From NCBI RefSeq assembly GCF_022026395.1, contig NZ_CP041767.1, positions 207,501-270,000 on the forward strand: 62,500 bases of DNA, written 5' to 3'. The notes under the pieces are model-generated. The model saw only the letters and a program-made list of their open reading frames with translations, did no database searches and was not told where the DNA came from. The position numbers were made by a program, and so were the translations under genes. Of this stretch, positions 41,869 to 53,398 are shown piece by piece. Every line of letters begins with the position of its first letter. The stretch's first letter is position 1. Origin of the DNA: Brevibacillus brevis. Lineage in GTDB: Bacteria > Bacillota > Bacilli > Brevibacillales > Brevibacillaceae.

Positions 41869-42237
41869 ATGATCCAAACTCAGACGAGATTGGCTGTTGC
41901 TGACAACTCCGGTGCAAAGGAACTCATGTGCATCAAGGTTCTGGGTGGTTCCGGTCGTAAAACGGCGAACATCGGTGATGTTATCGTGTGCTCCGTAAAA
42001 TCCGCTACACCCGGCGGCGTTGTCAAGAAAGGTCAAGTAGTTAAAGCGGTAGTAGTACGCACAGTAAGTGGCGTTCGTCGTAACGATGGTTCTTACATCC
42101 GTTTCGATGAAAATGCAGCTGTAGTTATCAAAGACGATCAATCCCCACGTGGTACTCGTATCTTTGGACCTGTGGCTCGTGAGCTCCGCGATAAGGATTT
42201 CATGAAGATCATCTCTCTGGCTCCAGAGGTTATCTAA
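41869..42237 (+). CDS. rplN: 50S ribosomal protein L14
   Basis: 122 aa, usual length. [19 protein letters not shown] start and [20 protein letters not shown] near the end. Intersubunit bridge protein and RsfS target. First gene of the spc-type segment; AAAGGAGG precedes it. Confidence 0.97.
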   Translation: MIQTQTRLAVADNSGAKELMCIKVLGGSGRKTANIGDVIVCSVKSATPGGVVKKGQVVKAVVVRTVSGVRRNDGSYIRFDENAAVVIKDDQSPRGTRIFGPVARELRDKDFMKIISLAPEVI

Positions 42238-42286
42238 TTGAACGGCAAAACTCAGGCAGTTTGTTCGATAGGAGGTGCACCAAGCG

Positions 42287-42601
42287 ATGCACGTTAAAAA
42301 AGGCGACACTGTTATCGTAAATGCGGGCAAAGATAAAGGCAAAAAAGGTCGCGTTCTCGCTGCTTATCCAAAGAAAGAACGCGTTCTGGTTGAAGGTATC
42401 AACCTCGTGAAGAAACATAGCCGTCCGTCCCAAGCTAACCCGCAAGGTGGCATTGTGACTCAAGAAGCAGCTATTCACGTATCCAACGTATCTTTGATCG
42501 ATCCGAAGTCCGGAAAAGCTACTCGCATCGGTTACAAAGTTTTGGATAACGGCAAGAAAGTTCGGTACGCGAAAAAGTCTGGCGAAGTACTCGACAAGTA
42601 G
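42287..42601 (+). CDS. rplX: 50S ribosomal protein L24
   Basis: 104 aa KOW protein. [19 protein letters not shown] is the KOW motif; [15 protein letters not shown] follows. Early 50S assembly initiator. ATG 42287 is chosen over ATG 42275, which lies too near AGGAGGTG. Confidence 0.97.
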   Translation: MHVKKGDTVIVNAGKDKGKKGRVLAAYPKKERVLVEGINLVKKHSRPSQANPQGGIVTQEAAIHVSNVSLIDPKSGKATRIGYKVLDNGKKVRYAKKSGEVLDK

Positions 42602-42627
42602 TCAGGTTGGAAAGGAGGATATCCTAG

Positions 42628-43170
42628 ATGGCAACAAGATTGAAAGAAAAGTATACGAGCGAAATCGTGCCTAGCTTGATGAGCAAGTTCAACTACACTT
42701 CCATCATGCAAGTGCCGAAAGTAGAAAAGATCATCATCAATATGGGTGTTGGCGAAGCGGTAGCGAACGCTAAGTCCTTGGATACTGCAATTGAAGACCT
42801 GCAAATCATCGCTGGTCAAAAGCCTGTAGTAACAAAGGCTAAGAAATCCATCGCGGGTTTCAAATTGCGTGAAGGTATGCCGATCGGTGCGAAGGTTACT
42901 CTGCGCGGCGAGCGTATGTACCACTTCCTCGACAAATTGATGAACGTATCTCTCCCGCGTGTTCGTGACTTCCGTGGAATTTCTTCCAAGGCTTTTGACG
43001 GTCGCGGTAACTACACACTTGGTCTGAAGGAACAACTGATCTTCCCTGAGATCGAGTACGATAAAATTGATAAAGTTCGTGGTATGGACATCGTTATTGT
43101 TACTTCCGCGAAAACGGATGAGGAAGCTCGTGAGTTGCTGACTCAAATGGGTATGCCATTCCGTAAATAA
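42628..43170 (+). CDS. rplE: 50S ribosomal protein L5
   Basis: 180 aa. [20 protein letters not shown] and [20 protein letters not shown] are diagnostic. Binds 5S rRNA with L18. AAAGGAGG precedes ATG 42628. Confidence 0.97.
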   Translation: MATRLKEKYTSEIVPSLMSKFNYTSIMQVPKVEKIIINMGVGEAVANAKSLDTAIEDLQIIAGQKPVVTKAKKSIAGFKLREGMPIGAKVTLRGERMYHFLDKLMNVSLPRVRDFRGISSKAFDGRGNYTLGLKEQLIFPEIEYDKIDKVRGMDIVIVTSAKTDEEARELLTQMGMPFRK

Positions 43171-43194
43171 ACCCACTCGTAAGGAGGGAAGAAT

Positions 43195-43380
43195 GTGGCA
43201 AAGAAATCAATGATCATCAAGCAACAGCGGGAGCCGAAGTTTGCAGTACGCGCGTACACACGTTGCGAGCGTTGCGGACGTCCTCACTCCGTATTGCGCA
43301 AATTTAAACTCTGCCGTATTTGCTTCCGTGAACTTGCTTATAAAGGTCAAATTCCAGGCGTGAAAAAAGCAAGCTGGTAA
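43195..43380 (+). CDS. rpsN: 30S ribosomal protein S14, zinc-binding short form
   Basis: 61 aa short form with a complete zinc ribbon (C-x2-C in CERCGRP and C-x2-C in LCRICFRE). This is the C+ primary copy (type Z); a zinc-free long paralogue, if present, is elsewhere. GTG start after AAGGAGGG. Confidence 0.97.
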   Translation: MAKKSMIIKQQREPKFAVRAYTRCERCGRPHSVLRKFKLCRICFRELAYKGQIPGVKKASW

Positions 43381-43407
43381 TTTGAAACGGGAAGGAGGTT
43401 TTCTCTC

Positions 43408-43806
43408 ATGGTTATGACTGATCCAATCGCAGATATGTTGACACGAATTCGTAACGCCAACATGGTTCGCCACGAGAAAGTGGAAATCCCGGCGTCGACC
43501 ATCAAGAAGGAAATCGCGCGCATTCTGAAAGAAGAAGGCTTCATCCGCGATGCGGAGTTTGTTGAAGACAACAAACAAGGAATCATCCGCGTATTCCTGA
43601 AATATGGTGCAGGCAACGAGCGTGTTATCACAGGTCTGAAACGTATCTCCAAGCCAGGACTTCGTGTTTATGCAAAGAACAATGAAGTACCTAAGGTTTT
43701 GGGTGGTCTCGGTTGCGCGATCATCTCTACATCCACTGGTGTAATGACTGACAAGCAAGCTCGTCAAGCTCACGTAGGTGGAGAGGTTCTCGCATACATT
43801 TGGTAA
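43408..43806 (+). CDS. rpsH: 30S ribosomal protein S8
   Basis: 132 aa. [20 protein letters not shown] near the start and [20 protein letters not shown] at the end. Binds the central domain of 16S rRNA. ATG 43408 or ATG 43414 could start; the former fits GAAGGAGG spacing. Confidence 0.97.
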   Translation: MVMTDPIADMLTRIRNANMVRHEKVEIPASTIKKEIARILKEEGFIRDAEFVEDNKQGIIRVFLKYGAGNERVITGLKRISKPGLRVYAKNNEVPKVLGGLGCAIISTSTGVMTDKQARQAHVGGEVLAYIW

Positions 43807-43841
43807 TTAACAGATTGTAAATAGCACAGGAGGTGCACCAC

Positions 43842-44378
43842 ATGTCTCGTGTCGGTAGAAAACCGATCGTGGTCCCTGCAGGCGTTACCCTCACTCTGAA
43901 CGGTACTGAGCTGACGGTAAAAGGCCCTAAGGGTCAACTCGTTCGTAGCTTCCATGAAGATATCAAAATCAACGTCGCTGAAAACGAAGTAATCATTGAG
44001 CGTCCAAGCGATAACAAACTTCACCGTTCCCTGCATGGTACGACTCGTGCGCTGGTATCCAACATGGTAACTGGCGTATCTGAAGGCTTCACTCGTACCC
44101 TGGAACTAGTCGGTGTAGGTTACCGTGCTGCTAAGTCCGGCAACGGTGTTACTCTCTCTCTTGGTTTCTCCCACCCAGTGGAAGTTACTCCAGAAGAGGG
44201 TATCGAAATTGATGTACCAAACCAAACCACTTTGGTGGTAAAAGGTATCAACAAAGAGCGCGTAGGCCAAGTTGCTGCTGAAATCCGTTCTCTGCGTAAA
44301 CCTGAGCCATACAAAGGTAAAGGTATCAAGTACAGCAATGAAGTTGTTCGTCGTAAAGAAGGTAAAAAAGGTAAATAA
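43842..44378 (+). CDS. rplF: 50S ribosomal protein L6
   Basis: 178 aa, two similar domains. [14 protein letters not shown] start and [20 protein letters not shown] near the end. ATG 43842 is used since ATG 43833 is 2 nt after the CAGGAGGTG core. Confidence 0.97.
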   Translation: MSRVGRKPIVVPAGVTLTLNGTELTVKGPKGQLVRSFHEDIKINVAENEVIIERPSDNKLHRSLHGTTRALVSNMVTGVSEGFTRTLELVGVGYRAAKSGNGVTLSLGFSHPVEVTPEEGIEIDVPNQTTLVVKGINKERVGQVAAEIRSLRKPEPYKGKGIKYSNEVVRRKEGKKGK

Positions 44379-44410
44379 GCTTCTAGCTTCATGAGAAAGG
44401 AGGCCGCTTA

Positions 44411-44773
44411 ATGTTTACGAAAGCTGATAAAAACAAAGCTCGGAAAAAACGTCATCTGCGAATCCGCAAACGTGTGATTGGTTCTACCATTCGCCCACGT
44501 CTGAACGTATTCCGTTCTTCTAAGCACATCTACGCTCAATTGATCGACGATGCAACTGGCGTAACACTGGTATCTGCATCTTCTTTGGATAAAGAGCTGG
44601 GCCTGAATAATGGCGCTAACGTGGAAGCTGCTACAGCTGTTGGCACACTGATCGCTAAGCGTGCACAAGAAAAAGGTGCGACTGAAGTGATTTTTGACCG
44701 CGGTGGTTACATCTATCATGGACGTATTAAAGCACTGGCAGAAGCAGCTCGTGAAGCTGGTCTGCAATTCTAA
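44411..44773 (+). CDS. rplR: 50S ribosomal protein L18
   Basis: 120 aa. Basic N-terminus [14 protein letters not shown], then [16 protein letters not shown] and the C-terminal [20 protein letters not shown]. Binds 5S rRNA. GAAAGGAGG precedes the start. Confidence 0.97.
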   Translation: MFTKADKNKARKKRHLRIRKRVIGSTIRPRLNVFRSSKHIYAQLIDDATGVTLVSASSLDKELGLNNGANVEAATAVGTLIAKRAQEKGATEVIFDRGGYIYHGRIKALAEAAREAGLQF

Positions 44774-44791
44774 CAACAAGGAGGGTAAGGA

Positions 44792-45289
44792 ATGCGTATC
44801 GACCCTAGCAAATTAGAGCTCGAAGAAAAAGTAGTCGCAGTTAACCGTGTAGCAAAAACGGTTAAAGGTGGACGTCGTATGAGCTTCAGCGCCTTGGTTG
44901 TTGTGGGAGACCGTAACGGCCACGTAGGTGCTGGTATGGGTAAAGCTCAAGAAGTTCCAGACGCCATTCGCAAAGCGATTGACGATGCTAAGAAAAAATT
45001 GATCCGTGTACCGATGAGAGGAACAACTGTTCCGCACCAAGTACTGTGCCAATTCGGCGCTGGTAAGGTTCTCATCAAGCCTGCTGCCCCTGGTACAGGT
45101 GTTATCGCTGGTGGACCTGTTCGTGCCGTACTCGAACTGGCTGGTGTAGGCGATATCTTGAGTAAATCTCTTGGTTCCAACAATCCTATCAACATGGTCA
45201 ACGCTACGCTGGAAGGCCTCGGTCGTCTGAAAACAGCGGAAGATGTCGCGAAATTGCGCGGTAAGACTGTTGACGAGTTGTTGGGTTAA
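44792..45289 (+). CDS. rpsE: 30S ribosomal protein S5
   Basis: 165 aa. The dsRBD-like N-terminus has [20 protein letters not shown], the loop where spectinomycin resistance arises, wild type here. C-terminal [17 protein letters not shown]. Helps decoding fidelity and mRNA unwinding. Confidence 0.97.
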
Positions 45290-45305
45290 TAAGGAGGGAA
45301 TGAAC

Positions 45306-45491
45306 ATGGCAAAATTGCAAATCACCCTCAAACGCAGCCTGATCGGTCGTACAGTAGATCAGCAAGACACTGTAAAAGCTCTGGGTCTTCGCAAAATCAA
45401 CTCCACTGTAGTGAAGGAAGATAATCCTGCAATCCGTGGAATGGTTTTCAAAGTGAAGCACTTGGTAGAAGTGAAAGAAGTAGAAGCTTAA
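45306..45491 (+). CDS. rpmD: 50S ribosomal protein L30
   Basis: 61 aa. [15 protein letters not shown] start and [23 protein letters not shown] 45306 follows AAGGAGGG; upstream in-frame codons belong to the rpsE end. Confidence 0.96.
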
Positions 45492-45524
45492 TTGAACATC
45501 TCAATTAGTTAGGAGGTGCAACGT

Positions 45525-45965
45525 ATGAAATTGCATGAACTGCAACCTGCAGAAGGATCCCGTCACACTCGTAAGCGCATCGGTCGCGGTATTGGTAGCG
45601 GTACTGGCAAAACTGCTGGTAAAGGTCACAAAGGTCAAAACGCTCGTTCCGGTGGCGGCGTACGCCCAGGTTTCGAGGGTGGTCAAAACCCATTGTACCG
45701 TCGTCTGCCTAAGCGTGGTTTCACTAACATTAGCCGCAAAGAATTTGCGATTGTTAGCTTGGACGCGCTGAACCGTTTCGAAGAGGGCACTGTAGTAACA
45801 CCTGAGCTGTTGAAAGAAACTGGTGTTATCAGCGCGCTGCGCGACGGTGTTAAGGTTCTTGCTAACGGTGAACTGACTGTGAAGCTGACTGTAAAAGCTC
45901 ACAAGTTCTCCGGAGCTGCTGCTGAGAAGATCGCACAAGTCGGTGGAACAACCGAGGTGATCTAA
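45525..45965 (+). CDS. rplO: 50S ribosomal protein L15
   Basis: 146 aa. Glycine/basic N-terminal extension ([19 protein letters not shown], about 22-40) threads into 23S rRNA. ATG 45525 is used since GTG 45516 overlaps AGGAGGTG. Its TAA overlaps the ATG of secY. Confidence 0.97.
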
Positions 45966-47260
45966 TGTTAGCGTCCTTAACTAACATTTTCAAAATTAGC
46001 GACCTTCGTCGCAAAATCCTTTTTACGCTTATGATGCTGGTCGTTTTCCGGATCGGAAGCTATGTGCCAGTTCCTAACGTAAATGTCGAGTTGTTTCAGC
46101 AGAATACAAACCAATTACTGGGCTTGTTAAACACCTTCTCAGGTGGAGCACTGCATAACTTCTCGATTTTTGCCATGGGTATCATGCCGTACATTACGGC
46201 ATCGATTATCATGCAGCTGATGTCTATGGATGTTGTGCCTAAGCTTACGCAATGGGCTCGTGAAGGGGAAGTTGGCCGTCGCAAGATTGCCACCGTTACC
46301 CGTTACGCTACGATTATCCTTGGTTTGATTCAGTCTGTAGGGATGACGATTGGATTCAACAATATGGCGCCTGGTTTGCTGAACGACACTTCGGTTAGCA
46401 GCTATGCACTCATTGCGTTGACATTGACAGCTGGGACCGCATTCATGATGTGGATGGGGGAACAGATTACGGAGAAGGGTATCGGTAACGGGATTTCGAT
46501 CCTGATCGTTGGCGGGATCGTCGCTAACATTCCGCAAGGGATTACGACGATTTACACAACACAGTTCGCTGACCCATCTCAAAACGTATTCTTCAGCATC
46601 GTCAAAGTTCTGCTTATCCTATTGGTGATCCTCGCCATTATTGTCGGGGTTATCTTTATGCAGCAAGGCCTTCGTAAGATTCCAGTGCAATATGCGAAAC
46701 GAGTGGTTGGACGCAAAATGTACGGTGGTCAATCTACCCACATTCCACTGAAAATCAACTCTGCTGGTGTTATTCCTGTTATCTTTGCGGTATCGCTGGT
46801 AATGTTCCCGTCAACGATTGCTCAGTTCTGGGTGGATGCATCCGGTCAAGGATTTGCTAACTGGATTTATCAGAACTTCCAAGTCAACCAACCATTAGGA
46901 ATGACGCTTTACGCTATCTTGATTCTCGGATTCACCTACTTCTACACATTCGTACAGATCAACCCTGTACAAATGGCAGAAAACATGAGAAAAAATGGCG
47001 GTTACATTCCTGGTATCCGACCTGGTAAAAACACTGAGGTATTCATTACTCGTACATTAAACCGGTTAACATTGGCGGGCGCTTTGTTCTTGATGATTAT
47101 TGCGATTTTGCCATTCTTCTTCGGCAGTCTTGCAAACTTGCCACAATCCATTTACATCGGTGGTACATCGCTGTTGATCGTGGTTGGGGTAAGCTTGGAT
47201 ACAATGAAGCAGATTGAAAGTCAAATGATCAAACGCCACTACCAAGGGTTTATCAAGTAA
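45965..47260 (+). CDS. secY: Preprotein translocase subunit SecY
   Basis: 431 aa, ten transmembrane helices forming the protein-conducting channel with SecE (18282) and SecG. Hallmarks are FSGGALHNFSIFAMGIMPYI near TM2, EQITEKGIGNGIS and the RDRG-like cytoplasmic loops. TAATG junction with rplO gives coupling. Confidence 0.97.
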   Translation: MLASLTNIFKISDLRRKILFTLMMLVVFRIGSYVPVPNVNVELFQQNTNQLLGLLNTFSGGALHNFSIFAMGIMPYITASIIMQLMSMDVVPKLTQWAREGEVGRRKIATVTRYATIILGLIQSVGMTIGFNNMAPGLLNDTSVSSYALIALTLTAGTAFMMWMGEQITEKGIGNGISILIVGGIVANIPQGITTIYTTQFADPSQNVFFSIVKVLLILLVILAIIVGVIFMQQGLRKIPVQYAKRVVGRKMYGGQSTHIPLKINSAGVIPVIFAVSLVMFPSTIAQFWVDASGQGFANWIYQNFQVNQPLGMTLYAILILGFTYFYTFVQINPVQMAENMRKNGGYIPGIRPGKNTEVFITRTLNRLTLAGALFLMIIAILPFFFGSLANLPQSIYIGGTSLLIVVGVSLDTMKQIESQMIKRHYQGFIK

Positions 47261-47263
47261 TGA

Positions 47264-47965
<702 letters not shown>

Positions 47966-47971
47966 TTGCGA

Positions 47972-48718
47972 ATGATTATCCTAAAGTCGAAAGCAGAACT
48001 TGAGGTTATGCGCGAAGCTGGTCGTATCGTCGCACTCACCCATCAAGAACTGGCCAAGGCGATCAAGCCTGGTGTCACGACGAAGCAGCTAGACGAAATT
48101 GCCGAGACCTTTATTCGAAGCATGGGAGCAATTCCATCGTTTAAAGGCTATGGTGGCTTTCCAGGAAGTATCTGTGCTTCAGTCAATGAAGAACTCGTAC
48201 ACGGGATCCCAGGTAAACGGGCGTTACAAGAAGGAGACATTATCAGTATCGACATTGGTGCCCAGTTTCAGGGTTACCATGGCGACTCCGCTTGGACGTA
48301 TCCGGTCGGTATGATTTCAACAGAAAACCAGATGCTGCTCAGAGTAACGGAAGAGTCGTTGTACAAGGGGCTTGAAAAAGCTGTTCCGGGTGGACGCTTA
48401 TCCGACATCTCTCATGCGATTCAGGTTCATGCAGAAGCTGCCGGCTTCACACTCGTTCGCGAGTATGTGGGGCATGGGATCGGGCAAAACTTGCACGAAG
48501 ATCCGCAGGTTCCTAATTACGGCCCTCCTGATCGAGGACCGCGGTTAAAACCAGGCATGGTGTTGGCAATTGAGCCAATGGTAAATGCCGGCGAACGTTA
48601 TGTCCGCACATTGGAGGACAATTGGACGGTAGTAACAGTGGATCGGAAAACTTGTGCTCATTTTGAACACACCATCGCGATTACGGAAGATGGCTATGAG
48701 ATTTTTACACGGACATAA
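47972..48718 (+). CDS. map: Type I methionine aminopeptidase
   Basis: 248 aa pita-bread metalloprotease removing initiator Met. Metal ligands are in [19 protein letters not shown] (two Asp), [12 protein letters not shown] (His), AIEPM (Glu) and the final FEHTIAITE (Glu). ATG 47972 is preferred to TTG 47966; GAGGGT lies 8 nt upstream. In B. subtilis a KOW gene follows; it is absent here. Confidence 0.96.
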   Translation: MIILKSKAELEVMREAGRIVALTHQELAKAIKPGVTTKQLDEIAETFIRSMGAIPSFKGYGGFPGSICASVNEELVHGIPGKRALQEGDIISIDIGAQFQGYHGDSAWTYPVGMISTENQMLLRVTEESLYKGLEKAVPGGRLSDISHAIQVHAEAAGFTLVREYVGHGIGQNLHEDPQVPNYGPPDRGPRLKPGMVLAIEPMVNAGERYVRTLEDNWTVVTVDRKTCAHFEHTIAITEDGYEIFTRT

Positions 48719-48836
48719 AAACGGTAGTTCCGAACGGTTCGGGATTGTCGTCCAACGTGTCGACGATAAGTTCGTTGTGTGATCATTTCGCAAAACTCAT
48801 GGTCCGACTGAAGAGCAGAAGAAAGGAGAGTTTACC

Positions 48837-49055
48837 ATGGCAAAAGATGATGTAATTGAGGTGGAAGGTACGGTAATCGAACCTTTGCCAAATGCTATGT
48901 TTCGAGTAGAATTAGAGAATGGACATAAAGTCCTCGCTCACGTCTCTGGAAAAATCCGCATGCACTTTATCCGTATCCTGCCGGGGGATAAAGTAACTGT
49001 TGAACTGTCGCCGTACGACTTAACCCGCGGACGTATTACGTACCGCTATAAATAG
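48837..49055 (+). CDS. infA: Translation initiation factor IF-1
   Basis: 72 aa OB-fold protein. [20 protein letters not shown] start, [19 protein letters not shown]. Blocks the A site during initiation. AAAGGAGAG precedes the start. Confidence 0.97.
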   Translation: MAKDDVIEVEGTVIEPLPNAMFRVELENGHKVLAHVSGKIRMHFIRILPGDKVTVELSPYDLTRGRITYRYK

Positions 49056-49071
49056 TAAGCAAAACCCCTAG

Positions 49072-49203
<132 letters not shown>

Positions 49204-49224
49204 ACAAGGAGGTGCTTTTGACAC

Positions 49225-49593
49225 ATGGCACGTATTGCAGGCGTAGACTTGCCGCGCGAAAAACGCGTTGAAGTTGCTCTTACCTACATTTTTGGTATTG
49301 GCCGCCCCACGTCTCAAAAAATTCTGTCCGCTACTGGCGTAGACATGAACACTCGTGTTCGCGATCTGACAGAAGACGAAGTGAACAAACTTCGTGAGTA
49401 CATCGACAAAACTGTGAAGGTGGAAGGTGACCTCCGTCGTGAGATCTCCCTCAACATCAAGCGTCTGATGGAAATCGGTTGCTTCCGTGGCATCCGTCAT
49501 CGTCGTGGACTTCCAGTTCGCGGTCAACGTTCTAAAACAAATGCTCGTACGCGTAAAGGTCCACGCCGTACAGTAGCAAACAAGAAGAAGTAA
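49225..49593 (+). CDS. rpsM: 30S ribosomal protein S13
   Basis: 122 aa. [20 protein letters not shown] start, helix-two-turn-helix, and C-terminal [18 protein letters not shown] tail contacting P-site tRNA. AAGGAGGTG precedes it. Confidence 0.97.
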
Positions 49594-49609
49594 AGGAGGG
49601 TAATCTGAC

Positions 49610-50011
49610 ATGGCGAAAAGAAAACAAGCTACAGCAACTCGTACCCGTCGTCGTGACCGTAAGAATGTTGAAGTCGGCGTAGCACACATTCGTTCTACTT
49701 TCAACAATACGATCGTCACTATCACGGATCCACACGGTAACGCGATCTCTTGGTCCAGTGCTGGTTCCCTCGGCTTCAAAGGCTCCCGTAAAAGCACTCC
49801 ATTTGCTGCGCAAATGGCTGCTGAAGCGGCTGCACGCGTTGCTATGGAACACGGCATGCGTTCCCTTGAAGTATCGGTAAAAGGCCCAGGTGCAGGTCGT
49901 GAAGCTGCGATCCGTTCCCTGCAAGCAACTGGTCTTGAAGTGAACATGATTAAAGACGTGACGCCAATTCCGCACAACGGTTGCCGTCCACCAAAACGTC
50001 GCCGCGTGTAA
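49610..50011 (+). CDS. rpsK: 30S ribosomal protein S11
   Basis: 133 aa. [17 protein letters not shown] and the C-terminal [16 protein letters not shown] are diagnostic; platform protein near the mRNA exit. AAAGGAGG precedes it. Confidence 0.97.
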   Translation: MAKRKQATATRTRRRDRKNVEVGVAHIRSTFNNTIVTITDPHGNAISWSSAGSLGFKGSRKSTPFAAQMAAEAAARVAMEHGMRSLEVSVKGPGAGREAAIRSLQATGLEVNMIKDVTPIPHNGCRPPKRRRV

Positions 50012-50100
50012 CTGGTTTATATCGTTCAGAACATGTCCATACTAGAATGGTAAATTCTGATTTATAGCTTGTCATGCACGCAAACGGTAAACCGCCGGGG

Positions 50101-50141
50101 AAATTCCTGAGTGGGCACGTATGCGGCCCACCCAAGGATTT
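50101..50141 (+). other. Two-part stem-loop in the rpsK-rpoA gap
   Basis: GTGGGC (50111-50116) pairs with GCCCAC (50126-50131); outside it AAATTCCT (50101-50108) pairs with AGGATTT (50135-50141) with one bulge. It ends about 10 nt before the rpoA ribosome-binding site GAAGGAGGG; the gap is 156 bp. Confidence 0.55.
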
Positions 50142-50167
50142 CGACGTTTTGAAGGAGGGTTTGTTTA

Positions 50168-51112
50168 ATGATAGAAATAGAAAAACCAAAAATCGAGGTT
50201 GTGGAAGTAAGCGACGACAACTCGTATGGAAAGTTTGTTGTAGAACCTCTAGAGCGCGGATACGGAACTACCCTTGGCAACTCGCTGAGACGAATTCTTC
50301 TTTCGTCCTTGCCAGGCGCGGCAGTTCGTACTGTTCAAATCGATGGGGTTCTTCACGAATTCTCTACGGTTGAAGGCGTCGTTGAAGATGTAACCGAGAT
50401 CATCCTGAACATCAAAGGCTTGGCGCTGAAGATCCATTCCGATGAAGAAAAAGTAATCGAGATCGATGCAGAAGGCGAAGGCGTTGTCAAAGCGGGAGAT
50501 ATCCGTGCTGACAGTGATGTGGAGGTCTTAAACCCTGATCTTCATATTGCAACGTTGGCCAATGGCGGTCGTCTGCATATCCGCATGACAGCTGGACGTG
50601 GTCGTGGTTATGTTCAATCTGACGGAAACAAATCTGAGGATCTGCCTATTGGTGTGATTCCGATTGATTCGATCTACACGCCGATCAAGCGCGTTAACTA
50701 TCAAGTGGAAAATACCCGTGTAGGGCAAATGACCAACTATGACAAGTTAACACTTGAGGTTTGGACTAACGGTAGCATCAGTCCGGAAGAAGCCGTGAGT
50801 CTCGGCGCAAAAATCATGACGGAGCACCTGAACCTGTTCGTTGGTCTGACTGACGAGGCAAAGGATGCAGAAATCATGGTAGAGAAGGAAGAGGACAAGA
50901 AAGAGAAAGTCTTGGAGATGACTATCGAAGAGCTCGATCTTTCCGTTCGTTCCTACAACTGCTTGAAGCGTGCCGGTATTAATACCGTGCAAGAGCTGAC
51001 GCAGAAGACCGAAGAGGACATGATGAAAGTACGCAATCTGGGGCGCAAATCTCTTGAAGAAGTTCAAGAAAAGTTAGCTGAACTGGGCCTGTCCCTGCGC
51101 AGTGACGACTAG
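50168..51112 (+). CDS. rpoA: DNA-directed RNA polymerase subunit alpha
   Basis: 314 aa. The N-terminal assembly domain has [20 protein letters not shown] (about residue 37); the C-terminal domain from about 245 ([19 protein letters not shown]) contacts UP elements and regulators. GAAGGAGGG precedes ATG 50168. Confidence 0.98.
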
Positions 51113-51168
51113 AGTAGCAAACCAAGAAGCAAACTTTTGTTCTCTCGATTAAGAGGGAGGTAAACCAC

Positions 51169-51528
51169 ATGGCACAACGTAAATTGGGTCGTCGTAGCTC
51201 AGCTCGTAAAGCGCTGTTCCGCGACTTGGTAACAGACCTGATCATCAACGAGCGCATCGAAACTACAGAGATGAAGGCGAAAGAACTGCGCCCAATCGCT
51301 GAAAAAATGATTACGCTCGCGAAACGTGGCGATCTGCATGCTCGCCGTCAAGTTGCTGCTTTCGTTCGCAAAGAAGTTGCGAATGCTGAAGGCCGCGATG
51401 CTGTTCAAAAACTGTTCGATGAAATCGCTCCTCGCTTCAAAGAGCGCAACGGTGGATACACTCGTATCCTGAAAGCCGGCCCTCGCCGTGGCGACGCTGC
51501 TCCAATGGCGTACATCGAATTCGTTTAA
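51169..51528 (+). CDS. rplQ: 50S ribosomal protein L17
   Basis: 119 aa. [20 protein letters not shown] start and [20 protein letters not shown] end. Last gene of the alpha cluster; GAGGGAGG precedes it. Confidence 0.97.
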
Positions 51529-51579
51529 TACATGTAAACTGGTCGTTTACTCAGGTTTTAAGCCTGGTAGATTACCGCG

Positions 51580-51638
51580 AAAAGGGTGGGGGCAGATCTG
51601 GTCATAGGCTGGACTCTGATTCAACCCTTTTTTCCTTT
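51580..51638 (+). terminator. Terminator after rplQ with a long loop
   Basis: AAAAGGGT (51580-51587) pairs with AACCCTTTT (51623-51631) across about 35 nt, followed by a T-rich tail. The long loop makes it less certain than others here. Confidence 0.6.
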
Positions 51639-51696
51639 TACATCGAAATCCTGCTAGTCAGTTCCCTGTGAAGGCTGGGGAGGTTGTGAATGCCTC

Positions 51697-52548
51697 ATGA
51701 ATGAAGATAACCTGCTGGCATTGCGAGATGTTTCTTATACCTACGATGGTGAGGATGGCCAACGGGTTCCGGTATTACAAGGTGTTGACCTTACCATTCA
51801 AAAAGGTTCCTTTGTATCCGTATTGGGGCACAACGGTTCCGGCAAATCAACGATGGCAAAGCTGATGAATGCTCTATTGCTTCCTGAAGGCGGTGCAGTA
51901 CTTATCAGTGGAATGGATACGAAAGATGGGGAGCAGCTTTGGGAAATTCGACGACATGTTGGCATGGTCTTTCAGAACCCGGACAATCAGATTGTGGGGG
52001 CTACTGTGGAAGATGATGTCGCCTTTGGCCTAGAAAACATGGGTGTGGACCCCAAAGAGATGCGAAATCGTATTAATGAGGCGCTCGTTTCTGTAGGGAT
52101 GGAGTCTTATTTACAGGCACAACCACATCGTCTGTCTGGGGGTCAAAAGCAACGCGTGGCGATCGCCGGGATTATGGCGATGCGGCCTTCTGTCATCATC
52201 CTGGATGAAGCGACAGCGATGCTTGATCCACAAGGGAGAATGGAAGTGCTGAATCTGGCTCGTCAACTGAACCGTGATGAGGGACTCACGATCATTAACA
52301 TTACCCATTTTCCGGAAGAAGCCATCTATTCGGATAAGGTCATCGTCATGAATGCGGGTGAAGTCCTGATGGAAGGTAAGCCGAGTGAAGTGTTTAATGA
52401 AGTAGATCGTTTGAAACAGGTGGGACTGGATGTGCCATTTGCCGTTCGACTGCGACACGCACTTCATTCCAAAGGGATTGAATTACCGTTTGTCCTGCAT
52501 CAAGAGGAGCTGGTGGAGCACGTATGCAAATTACTTTTGACCAAGTAA
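51697..52548 (+). CDS. ecfA1: ECF transporter ATPase EcfA1
   Basis: 283 aa ABC ATPase energising vitamin/metal uptake modules. Walker A GHNGSGKST (about 46), Q-loop QNPDNQIVGATVEDDVAFG, signature LSGGQKQR, Walker B VIILDEATAMLD. Gene trio ecfA1-ecfA2-ecfT without an S component, the group II layout shared by many substrate subunits encoded elsewhere. Overlaps ecfA2 by 25 bp. The ribosome-binding site GGGGAGG is 13 nt away, rather long. Confidence 0.95.
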   Translation: MNEDNLLALRDVSYTYDGEDGQRVPVLQGVDLTIQKGSFVSVLGHNGSGKSTMAKLMNALLLPEGGAVLISGMDTKDGEQLWEIRRHVGMVFQNPDNQIVGATVEDDVAFGLENMGVDPKEMRNRINEALVSVGMESYLQAQPHRLSGGQKQRVAIAGIMAMRPSVIILDEATAMLDPQGRMEVLNLARQLNRDEGLTIINITHFPEEAIYSDKVIVMNAGEVLMEGKPSEVFNEVDRLKQVGLDVPFAVRLRHALHSKGIELPFVLHQEELVEHVCKLLLTK

Positions 52549-53396
52549 GCCATATCTACGCAAAGGGAACACCGTTCGAACGAGTTGCCTTACACAATAT
52601 TTCGGTGACGATTCCATCCGGTTCGTTTGTCGGAATTATAGGCCAGACGGGCTCAGGTAAGTCAACGCTGATTCAGCATTTGAACGGGTTGCTGATGCCT
52701 AGTTCAGGGCAGATTACCCTGGGTGATGCGGTCATTACTCCAAAGCGACGATTACCCCATGCTAAAAGGCGCGATATTGGGCTCGTCTTTCAATATCCTG
52801 AACATCAGTTGTTTGAAGAAACGGTTGCGAAGGATGTTGCTTTTGGACCGCTCAATTTTGACTTGCCAACGGAAATGGTGAAAGCCCGCGTAAAGGAGTC
52901 CCTTGAAATTGTTGGCCTGGATTATGCCACGATCAAGGATCGTTCGCCATTTCATTTAAGTGGCGGACAAATGCGACGTGTTGCTTTGGCTGGTGTTCTT
53001 GCCATGCAGCCGAAGGTTCTGGTATTGGATGAACCAACTGCGGGTCTTGATCCTGCGGGACGAGTCACGATTCTGGAAGGGATCTACCGGATTCATCAGG
53101 AACAAAACCTCACGACACTATTGGTTACACACAGCATGGAAGAGGCAGCCCGCTATGCAGACTATTTGCTTGTGATGGCAAAAGGTCAAGTAGCTTTGCA
53201 GGGGAAGCCAGAGGAAGTATTCATGCAAGTGGAGCGTCTCCGAGAACTGTCTTTGGATGTACCGGAAACGGTGGCTTTCGTATCGCAAATGAATCAAATG
53301 CTGCCGGACAAGGCTAGTCTGCCGAGCTCCCTTTATCGGGAGGAAGAGCTGATTGCCCATCTGCTGGAACGACTGTCCGTACCAAAGGAGGGCTAG
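52524..53396 (+). CDS. ecfA2: ECF transporter ATPase EcfA2
   Basis: 290 aa. Walker A GQTGSGKST, Q-loop QYPEHQLFEETVAKDVAFGP, signature LSGGQMRRVALAG, Walker B VLVLDEPTAGLD. Pairs with EcfA1 as a heterodimer. ATG 52524 lies within ecfA1 after an AAGAGGAG site. Confidence 0.95.
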   Translation: MQITFDQVSHIYAKGTPFERVALHNISVTIPSGSFVGIIGQTGSGKSTLIQHLNGLLMPSSGQITLGDAVITPKRRLPHAKRRDIGLVFQYPEHQLFEETVAKDVAFGPLNFDLPTEMVKARVKESLEIVGLDYATIKDRSPFHLSGGQMRRVALAGVLAMQPKVLVLDEPTAGLDPAGRVTILEGIYRIHQEQNLTTLLVTHSMEEAARYADYLLVMAKGQVALQGKPEEVFMQVERLRELSLDVPETVAFVSQMNQMLPDKASLPSSLYREEELIAHLLERLSVPKEG

Positions 53397-53398
53397 GC

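Noticed and set aside
48719..48836. Possible remnant of the KOW-domain gene that follows map in B. subtilis
   Set aside because: A few codons (near 48746-48779) look vaguely similar, but the stretch is too short and has stops; chance resemblance is as likely.
51690..51704. Four-codon frame ATG CCT CAT GAA TGA overlapping the ecfA1 start
   Set aside because: It could be a coupling leader peptide given the better spacing to GGGGAGG, but such short frames arise by chance.
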